A DNA stretch of 12,238 bases from NCBI GenBank assembly GCA_000431015.1, contig HF986018.1:10940-23177 (forward strand). The letters run 5' to 3'. Source of the DNA: Alistipes sp. CAG:514. GTDB lineage: Bacteria; Bacteroidota; Bacteroidia; Bacteroidales; UBA932. Both the position numbers and the translations under genes were made by a program. Positions 1 to 6,150 of the stretch are shown in pieces (position 1 is the stretch's first letter; every line of letters starts with the position of its first letter). Below the pieces are notes generated by a model. It did not search any database and was not told where the DNA came from. It saw only the letters and a program-made list of their open reading frames with translations.

Positions 1-674
1 TCAGGGAATATTCCTCAGCTCTCCGTCTTGGTCTGCTTTACGATTCGCGTGACTTCGAGGGTGTTCCGACAAAAGGTATCCTTGCCAGGGCGGGAATCAC
101 AGCCGCTCCGGAGTTCCTTGGCTCCTCGGAGTCCTATCTTAAGATCCATGCCACGTTGCGGCAGTATATTCCTTTGGCAAAGGATTGTCTGACACTTGCC
201 TACCGTTTGGACTATCTGGATTACTTCGCCGACGCTCCGTGGTATGTCCTTCCGTTCTACACACCGGGCGGGCCGCTCTATGACAATTCCGCCCTCGGCG
301 GCTACAGGACAGTCCGTGGCTTGTTGTATAATAGGGTTTCGGGTCCGGGCATGGGTTTTTTCAACACGGAACTCCGTTGGAAGTTCGCCGGGTTCACTCT
401 TTGGAATCAGGACATCGGCTTGATGCTGAGCGGCTTCTGCGACGGTGTCAGCGCCCTGCGGTCTTTTGATGTCAGCAACAGGACAGGAGCCTTCAAGGAG
501 CAATATTCAAAGTTCATCACCTCCGCTTCCGGAGACACCGTCCACCTCTCCGCCGGAGCCGCCCTGAAGTTCATCCTCAACCGCAATTTCATTCTGAACA
601 TTGAATATGCCCACGCTCTCTCCGCCCAGGACGGAGCCGGCGTCCTTTACTTCAACACAGGTTTCTACTTCTAG
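1..674 (+). CDS. BamA/TamA-family outer-membrane beta-barrel protein, C-terminal part
   Basis: This is the last 223 codons of a gene whose start lies before the window; the reading frame begins at base 3 and ends with TAG at 672-674. The protein is made of alternating beta strands. It has a YDSRDFEG strand near the visible start, the pattern GGYRTVRG about halfway, which matches the conserved VRG(F/Y) loop motif of Omp85 barrels, then an ELRWKF strand, and it ends in the aromatic residue F, as outer-membrane barrels do for recognition by the BAM complex. Members of this family insert or move proteins across the outer membrane. No POTRA domains are visible because the N-terminus is missing, so BamA, TamA or another surface-antigen family paralog cannot be told apart. 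Barrel assignment is firm; the exact role is not. Confidence 0.8.
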   Translation, partial: REYSSALRLGLLYDSRDFEGVPTKGILARAGITAAPEFLGSSESYLKIHATLRQYIPLAKDCLTLAYRLDYLDYFADAPWYVLPFYTPGGPLYDNSALGGYRTVRGLLYNRVSGPGMGFFNTELRWKFAGFTLWNQDIGLMLSGFCDGVSALRSFDVSNRTGAFKEQYSKFITSASGDTVHLSAGAALKFILNRNFILNIEYAHALSAQDGAGVLYFNTGFYF

Positions 675-689
675 TTCCGATCTTCTGTT

Positions 690-733
690 TTCTATTTCTA
701 TTCTATTTCTATTCTATTTCTATTCTATTTCTA
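690..733. repeat. Tandem repeat, four exact copies of an 11-bp unit
   Basis: Four perfect head-to-tail copies of TTCTATTTCTA lie at 690-700, 701-711, 712-722 and 723-733, just after the barrel gene. The last 11 bases of that gene before the final G of its stop codon (663-673, TTCTACTTCTA) match the unit with one mismatch, so the array may have grown from a copy of the gene's end. It sits 10 bases before the -33 element of the tRNA promoter. Confidence 0.9.
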
Positions 734-743
734 GGGCTGTTTT

Positions 744-773
744 TTTGCATTCCTCAGAAATTTCGTATATTTG
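744..773 (+). promoter_or_regulatory. Bacteroidota-type promoter for tRNA-Arg
   Basis: TTTG at 744-747 and TATATTTG at 766-773 are separated by 18 bases. This fits the primary sigma factor promoter of Bacteroides relatives (TTTG, about 19-21 bases, TAnnTTTG). The expected transcription start near 778-780 gives a leader of about 35 bases before the mature tRNA 5' end. Confidence 0.75.
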
Positions 774-813
774 CAGTCCGTTTCCGATTTTCCGGATTTG
801 TGAGACGTGGAAT

Positions 814-887
814 GGTTCCGTAGCTCAGCTGGATAGAGCAACAGATTTCTAATCTGTGGGTCTAGGGTTCGAATCCCTACGGAATCA
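814..887 (+). tRNA. tRNA-Arg (anticodon TCT)
   Basis: The 74-base sequence folds into a full cloverleaf. The 7-bp acceptor stem pairs GGTTCCG (814-820) with CGGAATC (880-886), with one G-T wobble, followed by discriminator A at 887. A D arm begins at 823. The anticodon stem ACAGA/TCTGT encloses the loop TTTCTAA, with anticodon TCT at 848-850. The T arm is TAGGG-TTCGAAT-CCCTA. The TCT anticodon reads AGA and AGG arginine codons. The 3' CCA is not encoded and must be added after transcription. A promoter lies 41 bases upstream and a hairpin terminator follows directly. Confidence 0.96.
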
Positions 888-889
888 CG

Positions 890-917
890 AAAGGCGAGGT
901 TTTCTCCTCGCCTTTTC
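890..917 (+). terminator. Rho-independent terminator after tRNA-Arg
   Basis: AAAGGCGAGG (890-899) pairs perfectly with CCTCGCCTTT (906-915) around a 6-base loop, and the 3' arm ends in a TTTT run. It starts three bases after the tRNA. The minus-strand operon converges on it from 942, but on that strand the hairpin lacks a good T tract, so any stop there is probably weak. Confidence 0.8.
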
Positions 918-941
918 GCTTATTGTCTGTCGCGTGGCCGG

Positions 942-1898
942 TTAATCTTTGGCGTTCTTGTGGCCGAGCCATTCCAGGGCTATGACCAGGACGGCGCCGA
1001 TGAGCATCCAGATGATGGCGGAGAAGATTTGCGGATTGATGAGCGTGGAGAGATCCGTGCCTATGTCAACAAGTGCCTCGACGCCAATCCGGGCCTCTTC
1101 GGCGGTCTGCCCTTCACGCATCCATTGAGCCATCATCACGCTGAACTTGTCGCTCCACGGCCAGACCTTGACCAGGGAACCGAGGGTGAAACCGATCAGG
1201 GTGATCAGCGTCGGCCTTTCGTAATGTGCTATCAGCCAGTGCAGAAATTTGGAGAAGGCGGCGAGTCCGATCACGCAGCCGATTCCGAACATGATGAGCA
1301 CAGGCCAGTTGAGCTCGCTGATGGCCGACATGATATATTCATACTTCTCGAAGAGAACCAGGATGAAGCTTCCTGAGATGCCCGGCAGGATCATCGTGCA
1401 GATCGCGATGGCTCCGCAGATCAGGATGAACCAGGAGGCGTCTGTCGTCTGAGTCGGGGACAAGAGGCAGATCACCGCTCCCAAGGCGATGCCGAAGACC
1501 AGCCAGAGGGTGTCGGCGGTCTTCCATTTCTTGATGTCGCTCAGCATGAAGGCCGCCGAGACGATGATCAGCCCGAAGAAGAAAGCCCAGGTCTGGATCG
1601 GATGGTAAGCGAGCACGTATTCCATCAGCTTGGCGAGCGAGAACACGCTCACGATCACTCCGACGAACAGCCAAAGAAGGAATGTCCCATGAATATTCTT
1701 CCAGAACTCCTTGACCTCTCCTTTGATCAGCAGTTTCCATGACGAGACGGACAGGATGGCGTTCAATGCCTCGATGAGTTCATTGAATATTCCTGTGAGC
1801 AGGGCGATAGTGCCTCCGGACACGCCTGGGATGACATTTGCCGCTCCCATTGCGAAACCCTTAAGGGCGACGGCGGCGTTTTTTAGAATGTTTGACAT
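942..1898 (-). CDS. DUF368 integral membrane protein (PopT-type undecaprenyl-phosphate translocase family)
   Basis: This 318-residue inner-membrane protein has about eight hydrophobic segments. It carries the DUF368 signature as two related motifs, one in each half: NVIPGVSGGT at residues 21-30 and MILPGISGSF at 169-178. Such a repeated motif suggests an inverted-repeat transporter fold. Members of DUF368 (PopT) have been shown to return undecaprenyl phosphate across the cytoplasmic membrane for reuse in cell-wall and surface-glycan synthesis; that role here is by family membership only. The gene is last in the minus-strand operon, starting 5 bases after the previous stop, and length is normal for the family. 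The ATG is followed by a positively charged residue and then the first membrane segment, which supports the start. It contains two GAATATTC palindromes (1691 and 1785). Confidence 0.88.
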   Translation of the reverse strand: MSNILKNAAVALKGFAMGAANVIPGVSGGTIALLTGIFNELIEALNAILSVSSWKLLIKGEVKEFWKNIHGTFLLWLFVGVIVSVFSLAKLMEYVLAYHPIQTWAFFFGLIIVSAAFMLSDIKKWKTADTLWLVFGIALGAVICLLSPTQTTDASWFILICGAIAICTMILPGISGSFILVLFEKYEYIMSAISELNWPVLIMFGIGCVIGLAAFSKFLHWLIAHYERPTLITLIGFTLGSLVKVWPWSDKFSVMMAQWMREGQTAEEARIGVEALVDIGTDLSTLINPQIFSAIIWMLIGAVLVIALEWLGHKNAKD

Positions 1899-1903
1899 TG
1901 CGA

Positions 1904-2437
1904 TTATTGAATCTTTGTAAGATAGCTTTTGATGGCCGTGAAACTCTCAAGCTGCGAGATGTTCTTGCCGGCCGGATCGCTGATCACAAGGTCGAAAAGA
2001 TTGCCGTCCATCTGCTTGCGGCCAATCTTGAAGCGGGCCTTTGATGTGCGTGCCATGTACTCTATGGCGAAGTCCGGGTTCTTGACCAGCGAGATGAACA
2101 GATCCGGAGCCTGTTCCTCCAGCACGTTCAATTTGTACCGGGAAGGTCTGCCGAGCCAGTCCAGATCCTTTTTCGTGATGGTGGTCTGGATGCTGGTGAT
2201 CAGTCTGTCCTCGCTTCCGATCTTCCTGAAATCCTGGAAGAACACGCAGCCCTTGATGTCATTGGAACGGAAAAAGTTCATTATCGCGGTCTTGCATGAG
2301 TCAAAGGTACCCTCTTCCGCATCGATGATCGCGACGTAGGAACGGATCTTGCCGAGCGGGAGTATCCCCGTCGGTGTTGTGCTGGAGTTTTTGCGCAGGC
2401 TTCTCTTTCTGAAATATGTCTTTAAAAAATCAAGCAT
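1904..2437 (-). CDS. Small uncharacterised cytoplasmic protein (possibly DUF6913-like)
   Basis: This encodes 177 residues with no signal peptide or membrane segment. The N-terminus is strongly basic (FLKTYFRKRSLRK, residues 4-16). It is followed by a predicted alternating strand/helix region with a possible nucleotide- or Rossmann-like feel (YVAIIDAEEGTFDS, about 34-47; GCVFFQDF, about 63-70), and a later stretch with PDLFISLVKN. It resembles a family of roughly 170-residue Bacteroidota proteins that I tentatively recall as DUF6913, but this is from memory and no function is known. It lies 3 bases after the PfkB kinase gene and 5 bases before the DUF368 gene, so the three are almost certainly one transcript. 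The compact spacing suggests a housekeeping operon rather than recent transfer. Confidence 0.75.
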   Translation of the reverse strand: MLDFLKTYFRKRSLRKNSSTTPTGILPLGKIRSYVAIIDAEEGTFDSCKTAIMNFFRSNDIKGCVFFQDFRKIGSEDRLITSIQTTITKKDLDWLGRPSRYKLNVLEEQAPDLFISLVKNPDFAIEYMARTSKARFKIGRKQMDGNLFDLVISDPAGKNISQLESFTAIKSYLTKIQ

Positions 2438-2440
2438 AGT

Positions 2441-3436
2441 CTATTGATTTACGGAGGCGATCAGCTCGCGGATCTCACGCTTGGCATCCTTCCATCTCGG
2501 AACATCGATCTTGGTGCCGATAACCTCGACGACCTTTGCAGCAATTATTGAGCCGACTTCTCCGCAAACCTTGAGAGGCATCCCGAGAGAGTGTGCATAG
2601 AGGAATCCGGCGGCGTAGGTGTCTCCTGCTCCGGTGGCGTCGATTGTGGCCGCCGGCCATGCCTCGATGTAGTGATATTCATCACCTTCCTTCACCATTG
2701 AGCCGTTCTTGCCGACCTTCACGACGGCGATCTCGCACTGGCTTGCCAGCGTGTCAAGAGCCTCGCGCGGTTCCTGTTTCGTGAAGGCCCTCGCCTCGCT
2801 TTCGTTGGCGAACACGATGTCCACGTAACGATCCACAAGATTGTGGAAGAAGGCCTCGTTGGACTCTACCACGTTGTAGGAGGCCATGTCGATGGAGATC
2901 TTGCAGCCCGCATCCTTGGCCATCTGTACCGCTCTGCGGATAAGGTCTTGATTCTGTACGAGATATCCCTCGATATGAAAGTAGTCGTAGCCTTCGAAAT
3001 ATTCAGGTTTCAGATCCTCCGGCACCATTTCCAGGGCGGCTCCCATGTAGTCCGCGAAGGTCCGTTCGGCGTTCGCTCCCGTGATGAAGCACATCGCGCG
3101 TCCGGAGCCTTTGGTTCCGTTCAGAAGGGTGGTCTTCACGCCGTACTGCTCCAGGGTGCTTTTGTACAGGTGCCCCAACTCGTCGTTGCCGATCTTGCCG
3201 ATGAAGCCGGACGGCATGCCGAAGATCGACGTGCATGTGATAGTGTTCGCCGCCGAGCCTCCCGGTACGTACTTCACTCCGAACTCCTTGAGTTTGGACC
3301 AGATACGGTCGCCGGTCTCCAGATCCACGTGCTGCATGCTTCCCGGAGGAAGATGGTACTCGCGGAGCATTGTCTCGTCAGGAAAGACGGCCAGGATGTC
3401 CGTCAGGGCGTTTCCTATTCCCAAAATTGATTTCAT
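2441..3436 (-). CDS. PfkB-family carbohydrate/nucleoside kinase (adenosine kinase-like)
   Basis: This 331-residue cytoplasmic kinase of the ribokinase/PfkB superfamily transfers phosphate from ATP to a sugar or nucleoside hydroxyl. The N-terminal substrate motif GGSAANT is at residues 59-65. The C-terminal PfkB signature DATGAGDT is at 266-273; it supplies the anion hole and the catalytic base, Asp272. The line GFIGKIGNDELG (77-88) and the region AERTFADYMGAA (123-134) resemble adenosine kinase-like members, common in Bacteroidota, but the substrate cannot be read from sequence. Length is normal. It is the first gene of the minus-strand operon, with a possible TAACTTTG promoter element at 3480-3473 that would give a leader of about 30 bases. 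It could equally be annotated generally as a sugar kinase. Confidence 0.9.
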   Translation of the reverse strand: MKSILGIGNALTDILAVFPDETMLREYHLPPGSMQHVDLETGDRIWSKLKEFGVKYVPGGSAANTITCTSIFGMPSGFIGKIGNDELGHLYKSTLEQYGVKTTLLNGTKGSGRAMCFITGANAERTFADYMGAALEMVPEDLKPEYFEGYDYFHIEGYLVQNQDLIRRAVQMAKDAGCKISIDMASYNVVESNEAFFHNLVDRYVDIVFANESEARAFTKQEPREALDTLASQCEIAVVKVGKNGSMVKEGDEYHYIEAWPAATIDATGAGDTYAAGFLYAHSLGMPLKVCGEVGSIIAAKVVEVIGTKIDVPRWKDAKREIRELIASVNQ

Positions 3437-3472
3437 ATTGTCGTATTTTGATTATCATTCCGTGCCAAATCA

Positions 3473-3480
3473 CAAAGTTA
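3473..3480 (-). promoter_or_regulatory. Possible -7 promoter element for the kinase operon
   Basis: Read on the minus strand, 3480-3473 is TAACTTTG, a perfect match to TAnnTTTG. It lies 36 bases before the kinase ATG, giving a leader of about 30 bases. No clear TTTG is seen at the -33 position, so support is partial. Confidence 0.5.
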
Positions 3481-3493
3481 AGGAATATTTGAT

Positions 3494-3501
3494 TAAATTT
3501 G
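3494..3501 (+). promoter_or_regulatory. Possible -7 promoter element for the flippase-like gene
   Basis: TAAATTTG at 3494-3501 matches TAnnTTTG exactly but ends only 4 bases before the ATG at 3506, so transcription would begin at or beside the start codon. No -33 TTTG is evident. It lies 13 bases from the opposing minus-strand element at 3473-3480. Confidence 0.45.
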
Positions 3502-3505
3502 TAAC

Positions 3506-4576
3506 ATGAAGACGAAGGTCGGGAATATTCTTAAATACGGGGTCTCCATCGCTCTTGCGGCGGCGCTGCTGTATTTCTCGTTCCGTGGGGTCGGCTGGAC
3601 GGACTTTATGGAAGGGATCAAGGCATGCCGCTGGGAGTTTGTCATCCTTTCGATGCTGTTCGGGCTTCTCGCGTTCTTCCTCAGAGCCCTCCGTTGGCGC
3701 GAGCTTCTGCTCCCGATCGACAGGGAGACATCCCGCCTCACCTGCTTCAACGCCGTCAACATCAGCTATTTGGTGAATCTTGTACTGCCCCGTGTGGGGG
3801 AGTTTGTCCGCTGCGGCTACATCACCGCCCATTCGGGAAAGGATCCGGAGACAGAGGAGGGAAACCATCGTCTGGCATCCTTTGACAAGGTTCTCGGCAC
3901 CGCCGCCATGGAACGTGCCGCCGATCTGGTGGCGATGGTGGTGGTCATGGCTGTGTTCCTGCTTTTCACCTGGAGACGTTTCGGCGGTTATTTCTTCGAT
4001 GTGGTCTTCGGCGCGGCCTCGGGAGGTGTCAGCGTCGGCAAGATCATCACATTGATCGCCGTTGGTCTGGCAGTTGTCGCCGCCACAGTGTGCGCAATCC
4101 TTTTCGCTGACAGGTGGAAGCCTTTGGCCAAGGTGCGCGATTTCTGCAAGGGGCTTTGGGAGGGATTCATCAGTTGCCTCCGTATGAAAGGAGCATGGAA
4201 ATTCATAGCCCTGACCGCCGGAGTGTGGTTCTGCTACTGGATGATGAGCGCCACGATCCTGTGGTCCCTCCAGGGAATAACCCCAGGCACCGTCAACCCG
4301 GAATTGACTTTCACCGTGGACGCGCTGCGCAGCCTCAACTTGACAGACGCCCTGTTTCTGATGCTTGTGGGAAGCATCTCGTCGGTCATCCCGGTTCCCG
4401 GCGGATTCGGCGCGTTCCATTTTCTGGTCTCTTCGGCGATGGCCTACGTCTACGGCATTCCGCTACAGTTCGGGATGATCTTCGCGACCCTCTCACACGA
4501 GTCCCAGGCCGTGAACCAGATCCTGTGGGGAAGCATCTCATGGATAAGTGAGTCTTTACGAACAACAAATAATTAA
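3506..4576 (+). CDS. Flippase-like integral membrane protein (LPG synthase transmembrane region / UPF0104 family)
   Basis: This 356-residue protein has several membrane segments, visible at about residues 11-26, 44-60, 139-156, 178-200, 233-254 and 282-296. Two family motifs are present: NLVLPRVGEFVR at 91-102, the conserved (P)xRxGE(x)xR element, and VIPVPGGFGAFH at 294-305, matching the PxPGGxGxxE-type motif. The family includes the membrane part of MprF and many stand-alone proteins of unknown function thought to move lipids or prenyl-linked glycans across the inner membrane. There is no cytoplasmic lysyl-transferase domain, so this is not a full MprF. It is transcribed away from the kinase operon, and its stop is only 13 bases before the exported enzyme cluster. 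The start at 3506 is favoured because the next in-frame ATG would remove the first membrane segment. Confidence 0.85.
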   Translation: MKTKVGNILKYGVSIALAAALLYFSFRGVGWTDFMEGIKACRWEFVILSMLFGLLAFFLRALRWRELLLPIDRETSRLTCFNAVNISYLVNLVLPRVGEFVRCGYITAHSGKDPETEEGNHRLASFDKVLGTAAMERAADLVAMVVVMAVFLLFTWRRFGGYFFDVVFGAASGGVSVGKIITLIAVGLAVVAATVCAILFADRWKPLAKVRDFCKGLWEGFISCLRMKGAWKFIALTAGVWFCYWMMSATILWSLQGITPGTVNPELTFTVDALRSLNLTDALFLMLVGSISSVIPVPGGFGAFHFLVSSAMAYVYGIPLQFGMIFATLSHESQAVNQILWGSISWISESLRTTNN

Positions 4577-4589
4577 TAACTAAAGTATT

Positions 4590-6146
4590 ATGAAAATCAA
4601 GAATTTATTCCTAATCACCGCTGGTGTCCTTATGCTGACAACCACATTCGACGCGGCCGCCAAGAAGCTCCCGAAGGAGGTCAAGATGACCAAGGAGGTT
4701 CTTATGGACAAGATCAAGGGTGGCTGGGCCGGCAAGACCATCGGCTGCTCCTACGGCGGACCGACAGAGTTCAAGTACTCCGGCTTCATGAACGACGAGA
4801 TCGAGATTCCGTGGCACGAGCACACGATCAAATGGTGGTTCGACAATGTTCCCGGGCTTTACGACGATGTCTACATGGACCTCACTTTCGTGGAGGTGTT
4901 CCAGAAGGAAGGCCTTGACGCTCCGATCGAGTCCTTCGCCAACGCGTTCGCCCATGCCCCATACCCACTCTGGCACGCCAACCAGCTCGGACGCTACAAC
5001 ATCCTGAACGGTGTGATGCCTCCTGAGTCCGGCCACTGGCGCAACAACCCTCACGCCGACGACATCGACTTCCAGATCGAAGCCGACTACGCCGGTCTGA
5101 TGGCTCCGGGAATGGTCAACGCCTCGTCCTTCTATTGCGACGAGATCGGCCACATGATGAACTACGGCGACGGTTGGTACGGCGGAGTGTATGTCGCCGC
5201 GATGATCTCTCTCGCATTCATCAGCGATGACATGAACTTCGTTGTCAATGAGGCTCTCAAGGCCATCCCTGCGCAGAGCAACTACTACAAGGCGATGGCT
5301 GATGTCATCAAATGGCACAAGCAGTACCCTAAGGACTGGCACATAACCTGGGCTTTGTTCAACAAGCACTATGGCTACGACATCGGCTGCCCGGACGGGG
5401 TTGACAACCAGTTCAACATCGACGCCGTCATCAACAGCGGCTACATCCTCATCGGTCTCCTCTACGGTGACAAGAACTTCTACCGCACCATCGACATCTC
5501 CACCCGCTGCGGCCAGGACTCTGACTGCAACCCTTCGTCGGCCGCCGGAATCCTCGGAGTAATGATGGGTTACAAGAATATTCCTGAATATTGGAGGAAG
5601 CCTTGCGAGGAGGTAGAGGACAGACCTTTCGTCTACACAGACATCTCCATCAACAAGGCCACTGAATATTCCCTCAGCCAAGCCCTTCAGGTGATCGAGC
5701 GTAATGGTGGCTCAATTGATGGTGACAATGTTACAATCAAGGTTCAGAAGCCGGAGGCCGTGCGCTACGAGAAGGCTTTCGAGGGGCACTATCCTCAAGT
5801 CAAGGTCAACGTCAAGAAGACCATCACAAATATCGGCCAGATCAAGTTCAAGGGCAACGGCATCGTTGTGAAGAGCCACTACTACAAGGGAGCCGGCTAC
5901 AACGACAACACCGGTTACGTCGGCGAGGTCGAGATATACCTCGACGGCAAGCTCTCCGCTGTGGCCAAGAACCCTATCAAGGGCAACGGAGCGGCTCCGG
6001 ACCTCTACTGGAAGTACGATCTTCCTGAAGGCGAGCACACTCTGACCTTCAAGTTCCTCAACAAGCAGGACAACATGAACATCGTCATCGACAATTACCT
6101 TGTGTACTCAAGCAAGCCGAAGGCTGTAAATCACGCTGACGAATAA
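4590..6146 (+). CDS. Exported ADP-ribosylglycohydrolase-fold protein with C-terminal beta-rich module
   Basis: This encodes 518 residues. Residues 1-24 form a signal peptide (KIKN, then a hydrophobic core, then AAA) without a lipobox cysteine, so the product is periplasmic or secreted. The ADP-ribosylglycohydrolase (PF03747) fold spans about 33-345. GGWAGKTIGCSYGG is near residue 40. The acidic pair DD at 92-93 (in YDDVYMD) corresponds to the family's first metal-binding cluster, and GQDSDCN at 308-314 corresponds to the second (usually GxDTDTN). Both clusters that hold the two magnesium ions thus look intact, though in altered form. Residues about 391-512 form a second, strand-rich domain resembling a carbohydrate-binding or accessory sandwich. 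Classical members remove ADP-ribose in the cytoplasm. Export and operon linkage to GH106 and GH28 genes (next gene 4 bases on) instead suggest a glycan substrate; this is inference. Confidence 0.85.
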   Translation: MKIKNLFLITAGVLMLTTTFDAAAKKLPKEVKMTKEVLMDKIKGGWAGKTIGCSYGGPTEFKYSGFMNDEIEIPWHEHTIKWWFDNVPGLYDDVYMDLTFVEVFQKEGLDAPIESFANAFAHAPYPLWHANQLGRYNILNGVMPPESGHWRNNPHADDIDFQIEADYAGLMAPGMVNASSFYCDEIGHMMNYGDGWYGGVYVAAMISLAFISDDMNFVVNEALKAIPAQSNYYKAMADVIKWHKQYPKDWHITWALFNKHYGYDIGCPDGVDNQFNIDAVINSGYILIGLLYGDKNFYRTIDISTRCGQDSDCNPSSAAGILGVMMGYKNIPEYWRKPCEEVEDRPFVYTDISINKATEYSLSQALQVIERNGGSIDGDNVTIKVQKPEAVRYEKAFEGHYPQVKVNVKKTITNIGQIKFKGNGIVVKSHYYKGAGYNDNTGYVGEVEIYLDGKLSAVAKNPIKGNGAAPDLYWKYDLPEGEHTLTFKFLNKQDNMNIVIDNYLVYSSKPKAVNHADE

Positions 6147-6150
6147 TAGA

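Noticed and set aside
690..733. CRISPR-like array
   Set aside because: The units are 11 bp and directly adjacent with no spacers.
814..887. tRNA-Arg as an integration site for a mobile element
   Set aside because: No second copy of the tRNA 3' end and no integrase are visible in the window.
3470..4420. Minus-strand open frame opposite the flippase-like gene
   Set aside because: The sense frame has coherent membrane segments and family motifs; the antisense product is low-complexity and charged.
4611..5681. Minus-strand open frame opposite the ADP-ribosylglycohydrolase-like gene
   Set aside because: The sense strand carries the signal peptide and both metal motifs; the antisense product is a Val/Asp-rich shadow.
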